This document shows, piece by piece, positions 6,074 to 13,139 of a DNA stretch of 15,418 nt. The notes beneath the pieces were generated by a model. The model was given only the letters and a program-made list of their open reading frames with translations, searched no databases and had not been told where the DNA came from. This DNA is from Shimia_B sp039198835. GTDB taxonomy: Bacteria > Pseudomonadota > Alphaproteobacteria > Rhodobacterales > Rhodobacteraceae. The number at the start of each line of letters is the position of its first letter. The first letter of the stretch is position 1. Location of the stretch: the NCBI GenBank assembly GCA_039198835.1, contig JBCCTH010000046.1:1-15418 (forward strand), written 5' to 3'. The position numbers and the translations under genes are program-made.

Positions 6074-6904
6074 TCAATAGACTTTGCCGTCTTCCACACG
6101 CTGCGAGAATTCGGTTTCTCCACCAGCGGCGAGGATCTTGGCTTGCGCGACCCATTGATCGCGCGTCACGCGGCCGCGAAACCCTTCGAGGTTTGCATCC
6201 ACCCAGGCGATTTCATCGGACGTCCAGTTCGCGATCTGATCAAAATGATAGAAGCCAAGGCTGTTGCAGAGCTTCTCAAGCTTGGGCCCGATGCCCTTGA
6301 TCTCCTTGAGATTGTCAGCGCCGCCCTCGCGGGGCCCGTCAAGAGCTGCGGGGCGCGTGCCTTCGTCCGTGCCCTCGGATTTTCCGTCGCCGTCAAAATC
6401 TGTGTTTGCGGGGGCTGCGGCGCTCACGGGTGCCGCCGCCGGGCTTGCCGGGCTGCTGGGGGCGGCTTTCTTCGCGGCCACCTTTGTGGCCCCGGGGATC
6501 GCGCCACCGAGATACCCTGTGGGCAGTGTACCCTTCGGAGCAGGTGCTTCTGCGACCGCGGGCGTCGAAGACCCGCCGACGGCCGTCGCGCCGGGGATCG
6601 CGCCGCCAAGATATCCGGTGGGCACCGTTTTTGCGGAAGCGCTCGAACCTTTTGACACCGATGCGGGCGCGGTCTTCGCGTTGCTGCCGGGCGTCTGAAC
6701 ATCGCTGAGCGCCGTCAGTTCACGGCAAAAGATCAGATTGAAAATCAAGCCAAACACAACGAGCGCAATCAGCCCGATAAAAATGCTCCCCGGCCAGGAG
6801 AGCTCTGCAAAAAACCGCAAGACCACGGTGGCGAGGATACCGATCAGCGCGGCCATGAAGAAAGAACTGAGTGTGCAGTTCGCGCCGCTATTGTCGCTTT
6901 GCAT
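6074..6904 (-). CDS. Membrane-anchored helix-hairpin-helix protein of the nuo-accessory (NuoE-tail-like) family
   Basis: 276 residues. Two membrane helices near the N-terminus (about 14-34 and 39-59, ending FCREL) are followed by a low-complexity Ala/Pro/Ser linker. The linker holds two copies of PTGYLGGAIPGAT (95-107 and 128-140) and an acidic DFDGDGKSEGTDEGT (169-183) that resembles a calcium-binding loop. The C-terminal domain (about 197-276) has LKEIKGIGPKLEKL, a helix-hairpin-helix signature, then FYHFDQIANWTSDEIAWVD and WVAQAKILAAGGETEF. I recall this domain both as a C-terminal extension of NuoE and as a separate gene within Rhodobacterales nuo operons. An AAGGGAG ribosome site lies 10 bases before ATG 6904. 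Here nuoE and nuoF are both missing around it. Its role in complex I is not established. Confidence 0.82.
   Translation of the reverse strand: MQSDNSGANCTLSSFFMAALIGILATVVLRFFAELSWPGSIFIGLIALVVFGLIFNLIFCRELTALSDVQTPGSNAKTAPASVSKGSSASAKTVPTGYLGGAIPGATAVGGSSTPAVAEAPAPKGTLPTGYLGGAIPGATKVAAKKAAPSSPASPAAAPVSAAAPANTDFDGDGKSEGTDEGTRPAALDGPREGGADNLKEIKGIGPKLEKLCNSLGFYHFDQIANWTSDEIAWVDANLEGFRGRVTRDQWVAQAKILAAGGETEFSQRVEDGKVY
6485..6622 (-). repeat. Two copies of a 39-base in-frame repeat inside the helix-hairpin-helix gene
   Basis: Positions 6584-6622 and 6485-6523 both encode PTGYLGGAIPGAT, with 33 codons between equivalent points. The DNA copies differ at several third codon positions while the amino acids are identical. 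This suggests selection on the peptide rather than a fresh duplication. Function of the motif is unknown. Confidence 0.8.
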
Positions 6905-6942
6905 GGGTTTAAGGCTCCCTTTTCGTCGCCCTGCGGGGCGTC

Positions 6943-7056
6943 TTACATCGCGGGCGGTTTACCACGATCAGGAAACGCTGTCTTGCTTGAGACGAAATCA
7001 CCGATGATTTCTGTGGCGCGCCCTTGTTGGAAGGCCACACAATCGCGCAAAGTCAC
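6943..7056 (-). CDS. Possible 37-residue mini-ORF after the small membrane protein
   Basis: A GTG at 7056 overlaps the stop of the preceding gene (GTGA), the same coupling seen at the real genes nearby. The frame runs 37 codons to TAA: MTLRDCVAFQQGRATEI then IGDFVSSKTAFPDRGKPPAM. A small hairpin (6927-6940, CGCCC/GGGCG) follows the stop but has no T run. I do not recognise the product. It could be a genuine small protein, a relic of an upstream nuo gene, or chance. The remaining bases to 6905 carry the ribosome site of the next gene. Confidence 0.33.
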   Translation of the reverse strand: MTLRDCVAFQQGRATEIIGDFVSSKTAFPDRGKPPAM

Positions 7057-7418
7057 GCAGCGATGGCCCAAAAGCTGACCGAAAGGGCCGCTGCCAGGGC
7101 CGAACCCACCCCCGCTTGCCAATGTTTGCGCGCGGGCTTGCCAGCGCGCGCATAGAGAACCGCATCAAAGAAGCCGAGAAAAGAGAAGCCCGCGAAAACG
7201 GCGGCAATCGCCAAAACGCTGCCTGAAAGGAGGGCCAAGGCGAGAATATAGGCCAGAAAGATGTAGCGCCCCGCCATGACCTGCGGGAAGAGCGCGGGAT
7301 CGTGGGTCGTCAGAGCCAGTGCCCTTTTGGGGTCTTTGAACCAGCAGCGGATGATCTGGCCCAAGATCGCCAGCGCCAAGAGGCCAAGCGCCCCTGCCCC
7401 GTAGTAAGCCCAACTCAT
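7053..7418 (-). CDS. Small integral membrane protein, unknown function
   Basis: 121 residues with three or four predicted membrane helices: YYGAGALGLLALAILGQII (about 5-23), two between about 49 and 90 from YIFLAYILALALLSG to FFDAVLY, and a last one at GVGSALAAALSVSFWAIAA. Between helices 1 and 2 is a charged loop CWFKDPKRALALTTHDPALF, and near residue 92 a basic loop RAGKPARKHW. The ATG at 7418 overlaps the sulfotransferase stop (ATGA), so the two should be translated together. I do not recognise a family and see no catalytic motif. Its position suggests it works with, or is carried along with, the sulfotransferase, but this is only inference from coupling. Confidence 0.75.
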   Translation of the reverse strand: MSWAYYGAGALGLLALAILGQIIRCWFKDPKRALALTTHDPALFPQVMAGRYIFLAYILALALLSGSVLAIAAVFAGFSFLGFFDAVLYARAGKPARKHWQAGVGSALAAALSVSFWAIAA

Positions 7419-8311
7419 ATCCCCGCCTCCCAGGCGGCGGGCAAACGGCCCATATGGCGCGCAACGGCCTCATATTGAGGCGCGAGAAACGCTTTGGCGT
7501 CTCGAAGAAGATGGGGGCGCATGGCGATCTCCGCGCCCGCATGGACCCGCTCTTCAACCGGCGCGGGCGCCAGCGGCAGACCGAGAAAGCGGCAAAGATC
7601 GCCGTAGCCGTCATCGCTCAAGAGCTCTTCCATGAAGAGAAAGGCGCGCTGTTCGGGCGGCACGGTCTCGCTCAGCTTTTTGAGCACAGCCCCATAGTCT
7701 CCGCGCTGCGTGACATGTGTCTCCGCGCCCTTGTGGAGGATGCGCCAAAGCGTGTTGTTGGCCTTTTCAGCCAGGTCTTCGCCCTGTTGCCGCTGGCGCT
7801 TGGCTTGCATGCGCACCGCTGACCAGAGCCGCGCGAGGGGATCGCGCATCAGGTATAGGAAGCGCGCGTTTTCGTCGAGCTTGGCCATCTGCGCATAGCG
7901 CGCAGCGGGCAAAAGCGCGTAGCTCGGGCAGATATCGGCGATGAGCCGCGTGCGCGGCCCCGCTTCGGCCATCAGATAAGCGACATAAGCGCCATGGTCA
8001 TCGCGCGGCCGCGCGAGCATATCAATCAGACGCGTGATGCTCGCGATACGGCGCGCCATATTGCGCGCCTTCCAGCCCTGCCCGGCGACGTCCGCAGCCC
8101 GCGCGGCCTCTTCAAACTCGATGCGCTGCCGCGTGAGCGCGCCGATCTGCTTATCACAGCGGTCGAGATCGAAGGTGTCCCAGTAATGGGTTTCCTTGAC
8201 TGCACTTAGGGCGCAATCTTCGCGGTTGGCGAGCGTGCGGTAGAGCCAGGATGTCCCCGCTTTGGTGGCCCCTATACCGTAAAGGAGCGTTGGGTCGTCT
8301 GACGGTGCCAT
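7415..8311 (-). CDS. Sulfotransferase family protein
   Basis: 298 residues. The start GIGATKAGTSWLYRTL (12-27) is the P-loop-like 5'-phosphosulfate-binding motif of PAPS-dependent sulfotransferases. FLYLMRDPLARLWSAVRMQ (151-169) is the 3'-phosphate-binding strand-loop-helix with Arg156 and Ser164. VKETHYWDT (38-46) also fits bacterial members. Such enzymes move sulfate from PAPS to a hydroxyl or amine of a sugar, lipid or protein; the acceptor cannot be read from sequence. No signal peptide or membrane helix is seen, so it is probably cytosolic. It starts 69 bases after the crotonase gene, a gap with no clear promoter or terminator, and overlaps the small membrane protein by four bases. It is unrelated in function to the catabolic and nuo genes on either side. 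Confidence 0.85.
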   Translation of the reverse strand: MAPSDDPTLLYGIGATKAGTSWLYRTLANREDCALSAVKETHYWDTFDLDRCDKQIGALTRQRIEFEEAARAADVAGQGWKARNMARRIASITRLIDMLARPRDDHGAYVAYLMAEAGPRTRLIADICPSYALLPAARYAQMAKLDENARFLYLMRDPLARLWSAVRMQAKRQRQQGEDLAEKANNTLWRILHKGAETHVTQRGDYGAVLKKLSETVPPEQRAFLFMEELLSDDGYGDLCRFLGLPLAPAPVEERVHAGAEIAMRPHLLRDAKAFLAPQYEAVARHMGRLPAAWEAGI

Positions 8312-8380
8312 GGCCCGAGCTTTGCCTTTGGAGATCGCGAGGTCAAAGGGAAAGCATGCGAAGGTTGGCCTAACAGCGGG

Positions 8381-9157
8381 TCATGGCTGCCGGGCCCAGG
8401 ACGGCGGGCGTTTTTCAAAGAATGCCGCGAGCCCCTCTTTGGCTTCGCCCTCTTCCCATCGCGCGGTGAGCGCGGCAAGCGATCGCTCGATGACCGCGTC
8501 ATCGATGACGGGTCCGAGATCGCGCGCGAGGCGTTTTGCATCAGCCACCGCGCCGGGCGCGCAAGCCAGATAAGCGGCGATCTCTTGCTCGATGGCGTCA
8601 TCGAGCGCGGCCTCATCGCCCACAACGCGGCCCAAAAGGCCGAGCTCGGCCGCTTCTTGGGCATCGAAGACGCGCGAGGACATGAAAACAGAGCGCGTCT
8701 TGGCCCCAAGGCGCGCGGCCACATAGGGGCCGATTGTCGCCGGGGTCAGGCCGAGCTTCGTTTCCGTCAGGCCCAGAAGCCGCCCCCTCACCCCGATTGC
8801 CACATCGCAGATCGAAGCGAGACCCACGCCACCGCCAAACGCGTTGCCATGGAGCCGCCCGATAATGGGCACATCACAGGCATGGAGCGCGGCCAGCATG
8901 GTGCTGAGCCTGCGCGCCTCTCGCTCCCGCGCCGCGGGCCCGGCTTCGAACTGCGCGCGCATCCAGTCAAGATCGCCGCCGGCGCAAAAGCTTTTGCCGC
9001 GCCCCGCGAGGACGATGACACGTGGGTCACCCGGTGTAATGGCTGCCATGGTCGAGATGATCGCGTCCATCATTTCCGCGTTCATTGCATTGTGCTTTTC
9101 TGGCCGGTTGAGCCAGAGCCGCAGCACGCCGCGATGATCTTTTTCAATCTCAAGCAC
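8381..9157 (-). CDS. liuC: Enoyl-CoA hydratase/isomerase family, probable methylglutaconyl-CoA hydratase
   Basis: 258 residues of the crotonase fold. GRGKSFCAGGDLDWM (52-66) and HGNAFGGGVGL (103-113) form the oxyanion hole, and Glu132 in LTETKLGLTP lies where methylglutaconyl-CoA hydratases have a catalytic glutamate. The expected reaction adds water to 3-methylglutaconyl-CoA to give HMG-CoA, in the cytosol, between the methylcrotonyl-CoA carboxylase and the lyase step. Its position beside both enzymes supports this over other crotonases. I choose GTG 9157, which has a strong GGAGG 8 bases upstream and overlaps the lyase gene by 8 bases; the longer open frame to 9718 is only the shadow of the lyase gene. 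Confidence 0.85.
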   Translation of the reverse strand: MLEIEKDHRGVLRLWLNRPEKHNAMNAEMMDAIISTMAAITPGDPRVIVLAGRGKSFCAGGDLDWMRAQFEAGPAAREREARRLSTMLAALHACDVPIIGRLHGNAFGGGVGLASICDVAIGVRGRLLGLTETKLGLTPATIGPYVAARLGAKTRSVFMSSRVFDAQEAAELGLLGRVVGDEAALDDAIEQEIAAYLACAPGAVADAKRLARDLGPVIDDAVIERSLAALTARWEEGEAKEGLAAFFEKRPPSWARQP

Positions 9158-10049
9158 CTTGAGCGCCTCCAATGATGTGACGCGCGAAAGCGGCTGTTTC
9201 TTCGAGCGCGTCCGTGTTGACGCCGGTCGTAAATCCACGCGCTTCGAGATGCGCGACCAGCGCTTCTGTGGCCAGGTTTCCGGTCGCGCCGGGTGCATAG
9301 GGGCACCCGCCGAGCCCCGCGACCGAGCTGTCAAAGGCTCGCAGACCCGCTTCCAGCGCCACATCGACATTGGCCAAGGCGGTGCGTGAGGTATCATGGA
9401 AATGCCCCGCCAGGCGCCCTGCCGGCCAATGGGCCAAGACGGCGGAGAGCACATCAGCAACGCGCGCAGGCGTCCCTTTTCCGATCGTGTCGGCAAGCGC
9501 CAGCGTATCGCAGCCAAGGCTTTTGAGTTCTGAGGCGAGCCGCGCCACGGCGGCGGGCGCAACGCGGCCCTCATAGGGGCAATCGGTAACGCAACTGATA
9601 TAGCCGCGCACAGCAAGACCGGGCGGCATGGCGGCAAAGATGGCTTCGACCCGAGACAGGCTTTCGGCCACCGAACAATTGAGATTGGCCTGGCTGAAGG
9701 CCTCTGTCGCGGAGACAAACACCGCGACTTCGCTCAGATAAGGCGCATCGCCTTCGCGCGCCTCTAGAAACGCCGCGAGCCGCCGCGCATTGGGCACAAG
9801 CGCCATCGCGCGCAGGGGCACTGGGCCTTGCGTGGCAGGCAGCATCGGGCCAAGCGCGCTCAGAACCTCGGCAGTCGCCGCCATCTGCGGAACGCGCTCA
9901 GGGTTTACGAATGACCCGACTTCGATATGGCCGAGCCCTGCGCCCGCCAGCCTAGCGATGAGGGCGGCCTTCTTCGGCGCGCTGATCACCGCTTTTTCGT
10001 TCTGCAAGCCGTCGCGCGGGCCGACCTCCACGATATCGATGGCCGTCAT
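9150..10049 (-). CDS. liuE: Hydroxymethylglutaryl-CoA lyase
   Basis: 299 residues of the HMGL-like TIM-barrel family. It cleaves HMG-CoA to acetoacetate and acetyl-CoA, the last step of leucine breakdown. Seen are VGPRDGLQNE (9-18) with the catalytic Arg-Asp, IEVGSFVNP (42-50), SCVTDCPYEG (152-161), metal-binding HFHD (216-219) and the catalytic-cysteine loop GLGGCPYAPGATGN (245-258, Cys249). Departures from the usual consensus are SRT after HFHDT (commonly YGQ or YGM), TDC in place of LGC, and Ala263 where TED is usual. None touches the core catalytic residues, so I expect activity. ATG 10049 overlaps the GST stop (ATGA); the GTG 12 bases earlier is less likely. Confidence 0.92.
   Translation of the reverse strand: MTAIDIVEVGPRDGLQNEKAVISAPKKAALIARLAGAGLGHIEVGSFVNPERVPQMAATAEVLSALGPMLPATQGPVPLRAMALVPNARRLAAFLEAREGDAPYLSEVAVFVSATEAFSQANLNCSVAESLSRVEAIFAAMPPGLAVRGYISCVTDCPYEGRVAPAAVARLASELKSLGCDTLALADTIGKGTPARVADVLSAVLAHWPAGRLAGHFHDTSRTALANVDVALEAGLRAFDSSVAGLGGCPYAPGATGNLATEALVAHLEARGFTTGVNTDALEETAAFARHIIGGAQGA
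9166..9170 (-). promoter_or_regulatory. Strong ribosome binding site for the crotonase gene
   Basis: GGAGG on the minus strand, 8 bases before GTG 9157 and inside the end of the lyase gene. It decides between GTG 9157 and the upstream in-frame GTG 9181 and TTG 9172. Confidence 0.75.
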
Positions 10050-10693
10050 TGTGTGTCCCACGGGGCATAAAAATCGCGCGCATAAAGGCGGCTTGGGCCC
10101 GGCAGCGATGCTTGAAACGCGTCTCGCCGCGTGAGCCGGTCATACCAAGCAGCAAGCTTGGGGTGCGCATCGATTGGCGCGAAGTGACGGGCCATGTAAA
10201 CGGCCTGGCCCACAGCGATATCCGCGGCTGAAAACCCACCCGGTAAAAGCGTCTCGCCCAATGCACCCTCGAGCGCGAGATAGCACTTTTCAAGCCGCAT
10301 GGCCTCGATGCGCATCACGACAGGCGAGCGCATCGCATCGTCATAAAGCGCGATATGTTGCTGCGTGAGCGCGGCCGAATGCTGGCTGATCGTCTCGGCG
10401 AAATGCACGAATGTGAGAAAAAGCGCACGCTCGGGATGCTCGGGAGGCCGGCCCAGCCCTGTTTCCGGGAACCGCTCGCAAAGAACTTCGATGATCGCAC
10501 CACTTTCCCAGATCAGCGCGCCATCAAGCTCTATCGCGGGCACACGGCCCGAAGGGTTGAGCGCAAGGAATTCAGCGCTCCGCAAGCTCTTGTCAAAGGG
10601 CCATTCCCTCACCTCGAAATCGAGGCCCAGTTCATGGAGAAGCCAGAGCACGCGCATCGAGCGGGTCTGCGGACAATGATGGAGCCTGATCAT
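10046..10693 (-). CDS. Glutathione S-transferase family protein
   Basis: 215 residues. The N-terminal thioredoxin-fold half (about 1-80) shows HHCPQTRSMRVLWLLHEL with a possible catalytic Ser12, NPSGRVPAIELDG (46-58) with the cis-proline, and WESGAIIEVL (62-71), the glutathione-contacting ESxAI motif. The C-terminal half is helical with AADIAVGQAVYM (about 155-166). Substrate unknown; cytosolic. It sits between the carboxylase alpha subunit and HMG-CoA lyase with 4-base overlaps at both ends, so it is made together with the leucine pathway. A role in handling reactive CoA-derived unsaturated acyl products is a guess from context only. Confidence 0.88.
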   Translation of the reverse strand: MIRLHHCPQTRSMRVLWLLHELGLDFEVREWPFDKSLRSAEFLALNPSGRVPAIELDGALIWESGAIIEVLCERFPETGLGRPPEHPERALFLTFVHFAETISQHSAALTQQHIALYDDAMRSPVVMRIEAMRLEKCYLALEGALGETLLPGGFSAADIAVGQAVYMARHFAPIDAHPKLAAWYDRLTRRDAFQASLPGPSRLYARDFYAPWDTQ

Positions 10694-12642
10694 TGCGCCG
10701 CCTCGGCGCTCTCTTCGCCCGGCGGCACTGATGCGAGGCGGATGAGCGGCGCGCCAGCTTCGATCTGCGCCCCCGCCTCGACGAAGACCTCTGCGATGAC
10801 CCCGTCGCGCGGGGCGCGCAACGTGTGTTCCATCTTCATCGCTTCGAAAACGGCGAGCGGATCGCCTTCTTCCACGTCTTGACCCGGCTGCGCTTGAAGC
10901 CTGCTCACAAGGCCCGGCATCGGCGCGACGATCAGATCCGCTTTTGCTTCATCGGCGGAGGCGGCCAGAGGATCGGGCAGGCCAAAACGATAGGGCGTGC
11001 CGAAAAACACGGTCACCTCGGCTTCATCTCTGTGAATAGAGGCGCGCACGCGGTGCCCATCGACCCACCAGACACCATCGCGCCAGCAAATCTCGACGCC
11101 GCTGACCCGCGCCACACCGTTCTCGAACGTCACAGAGAGCTCAAGCGCCTCGCCGCCGCTCAACAGCGTGACAAAATGGCGAAGCGGCTGCCAAAGCGCG
11201 AAGCCCACGTTCTCTGACAGGCCGTCCTGAAAGCCAAGCGCGCCCAGTGCCGCGAGCGCGCGCGTCTTTTCACAGGGTTGGGGATCGGCGCTCAGACCTG
11301 CCCCTTCACGCGCGATGAGCCCGGTATCGACCGCGCCCGACTGAAAGCCCGATGTCCGCGTCAGACGGCGCAGAAAGCCCAGATTGGTGGTCACACCGGC
11401 GATCTCGGTTCTGCTCAAGGCGCGGTCCATGGCCGCGATGGCGGAGGGCCGGTCATGCCCCCAGGTGATCAATTTGGCGATCATCGGATCATAAAACGGG
11501 CTGATCTCATCGCCCTCTCGCACGCCGCTATCCACCCTGGTCTCCACCGGAAAGACCGCCCGTGTCAGCCGCCCTGTGGCGGGCAAGAACTCATTGGCCG
11601 GGTCTTCGGCATAAAGCCGCGCCTCGACGGCATGCCCGCTCAGCGCGATCTCTTCTTGCGCGCGGGGGAGCGGCTCACCGCGCGCCACCCGCAATTGCCA
11701 TTCGACAAGATCGACGCCTGTGACCGCCTCGGTCACGGGGTGCTCGACCTGAAGCCGGGTGTTCATCTCCATGAAAAAGAAGCGGTCTTCGCGCAGGCCA
11801 TCAGACGCATCAACGATGAACTCGACAGTCCCCGCCCCGCTATATCCGATCGCCTCAGCGGCGCGCACGGCGGCGGCCCCCATCGCCGCGCGCATGGGCT
11901 CAGTCATGTCAGGCGCGGGCGCTTCTTCAATGACCTTTTGATGACGCCGTTGAAGCGAGCAATCGCGCTCAAAGAGATGAACCGCGCGGGTGCCATCCCC
12001 AAAGATCTGCACTTCGATATGTCGGGGGAGAGGCATGAACCGTTCAAGGAGCACATCGCCATTCCCAAAGGCGGCACGCGCCTCGCTTCGCGCCGAGGCA
12101 AGCGCGCCCTCGAAGGCGGCTGCGCTCTCAACCAGGCGCATGCCTTTGCCGCCACCGCCCGCCACGGCTTTGATCATGAGCGGAACCCCGATTTTCGCGG
12201 CCTCGCGCGCGAGCGTTTCAGGGTCTTGCGCGGCCCCGTGATAGCCCGGCACAACCGGCACGCCAGCCTCTTCCATGAGCTTTTTAGCCGCGTCCTTGAG
12301 CCCCATCGCGCGGATTGCGGTGGGCGATGGCCCGACAAATATGCGCCCCGCCTCGATCACCTTATCAGCGAAATCCGGATTTTCAGACAAAAACCCATAA
12401 CCCGGGTGGATCGCCTCAGCCCCGCTTGCCGCCGCAACGTCAAGGATCGCATCCTGGCGCAGATAGCTTTCCGCGGCTGTCATGCCGCCGATGGCAAACG
12501 CTTCGTCGCACGCGCTGACATGGGGGGCGCTTCTATCGGCCTCTGAATAGACCGCGACGGTTGTGATCCCCATGGCGCGCGCGGTGCGGGCGATGCGGCA
12601 GGCGATCTCACCGCGATTGGCGATCAGAAGCTTTGTGATCAT
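10690..12642 (-). CDS. mccA: Methylcrotonyl-CoA carboxylase, biotin-containing alpha subunit
   Basis: 650 residues. Domains in order: biotin carboxylase (about 1-450) beginning KLLIANRGEIACRI, with the ATP-grasp loop AGGGGKGMRLV (161-171), RDCSLQRRHQKVIEE (226-240) and MNTRLQVEHPVTE (293-305); a linker domain; and a C-terminal biotin carrier with EAMKMEH, biotinylated Lys603. It carboxylates biotin with bicarbonate and ATP and passes it to the beta subunit, turning 3-methylcrotonyl-CoA into 3-methylglutaconyl-CoA. The specific substrate is inferred from the neighbouring beta subunit, hydratase and lyase, since propionyl- and geranyl-CoA carboxylases share the layout. BirA at the left end of the window is the expected modifier. 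Start and stop overlap neighbours by four bases. Confidence 0.93.
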   Translation of the reverse strand: MITKLLIANRGEIACRIARTARAMGITTVAVYSEADRSAPHVSACDEAFAIGGMTAAESYLRQDAILDVAAASGAEAIHPGYGFLSENPDFADKVIEAGRIFVGPSPTAIRAMGLKDAAKKLMEEAGVPVVPGYHGAAQDPETLAREAAKIGVPLMIKAVAGGGGKGMRLVESAAAFEGALASARSEARAAFGNGDVLLERFMPLPRHIEVQIFGDGTRAVHLFERDCSLQRRHQKVIEEAPAPDMTEPMRAAMGAAAVRAAEAIGYSGAGTVEFIVDASDGLREDRFFFMEMNTRLQVEHPVTEAVTGVDLVEWQLRVARGEPLPRAQEEIALSGHAVEARLYAEDPANEFLPATGRLTRAVFPVETRVDSGVREGDEISPFYDPMIAKLITWGHDRPSAIAAMDRALSRTEIAGVTTNLGFLRRLTRTSGFQSGAVDTGLIAREGAGLSADPQPCEKTRALAALGALGFQDGLSENVGFALWQPLRHFVTLLSGGEALELSVTFENGVARVSGVEICWRDGVWWVDGHRVRASIHRDEAEVTVFFGTPYRFGLPDPLAASADEAKADLIVAPMPGLVSRLQAQPGQDVEEGDPLAVFEAMKMEHTLRAPRDGVIAEVFVEAGAQIEAGAPLIRLASVPPGEESAEAAQ

Positions 12643-13133
12643 TTACTGCGGCCCTGTGCGCGCGCTTCAGCGCGGTAGGAGCGGTATCGATGGCGATAGA
12701 TCAGATTGGGCCGGTCGCCCTCGATCATGTAGAAGATAATGCCGATCCCGATGATTGCGTTCACCACGCCGTAAAACGCGAATAGCAGGGGCAGATCGAA
12801 GGCCCCGCCGCCGATCAGTTGCACGAAGCCAAACATCTCGCGCACGGCCAGAAGGATCGCCAGGACGAAAGACCAGGGCGCGCGAAAGATCAGCCCGATG
12901 GCGCAGGCCAAAAGCAACACCGCAAAAATCCCCTGCACCGGTCCGAAGGCCCCGAAACTCAAACTGAGCGCGGCTTCGAACGCCCCGATCCCGCCAAACC
13001 AAAGCGCCATCGAATATTCGGCGAGCCCCGGCCGCCCTTTCTTATGGGCAAAGGCCTCGTCGGGCGTGACATAAACCCAATGACGCCCGAGCGCGTCAGG
13101 CTCTGTCAGAATTGGGGCTTTATCGTCCGCCAT
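12639..13133 (-). CDS. Four-helix membrane protein within the carboxylase operon
   Basis: 164 residues. A polar N-terminus (DALGRHWVYVTPDEAFAHKKG, about 13-33) precedes four predicted membrane helices between about residues 40 and 138, including FGGIGAFEAALSLSF, FAVLLLACAIGLIF, WSFVLAILLAVREMFGF and FYGVVNAIIGIGIIFYMI. A basic tail (YRHRYRSYRAEARAQGRSK) probably faces the cytosol. It lies between the beta and alpha carboxylase genes, 6 bases after one and overlapping the other (ATGA), with a GAGG ribosome site. I recall similar proteins in this position in roseobacters, but no function is known to me. It might tether the enzyme or move a branched-chain acid, both speculative. Confidence 0.8.
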   Translation of the reverse strand: MADDKAPILTEPDALGRHWVYVTPDEAFAHKKGRPGLAEYSMALWFGGIGAFEAALSLSFGAFGPVQGIFAVLLLACAIGLIFRAPWSFVLAILLAVREMFGFVQLIGGGAFDLPLLFAFYGVVNAIIGIGIIFYMIEGDRPNLIYRHRYRSYRAEARAQGRSK

Positions 13134-13139
13134 CGTGCC

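Noticed and set aside
6927..6940. CGCCC/GGGCG hairpin considered as a terminator
   Set aside because: Only five base pairs and no T run on the transcribed strand.
9158..9718. N-terminal extension of the crotonase reading frame
   Set aside because: It lies inside the HMG-CoA lyase gene, gives non-family sequence, and a GGAGG site supports GTG 9157.
11278..12546. 422-codon open frame on the plus strand opposite mccA
   Set aside because: It mirrors a strongly conserved biotin carboxylase gene and has no recognisable domain.
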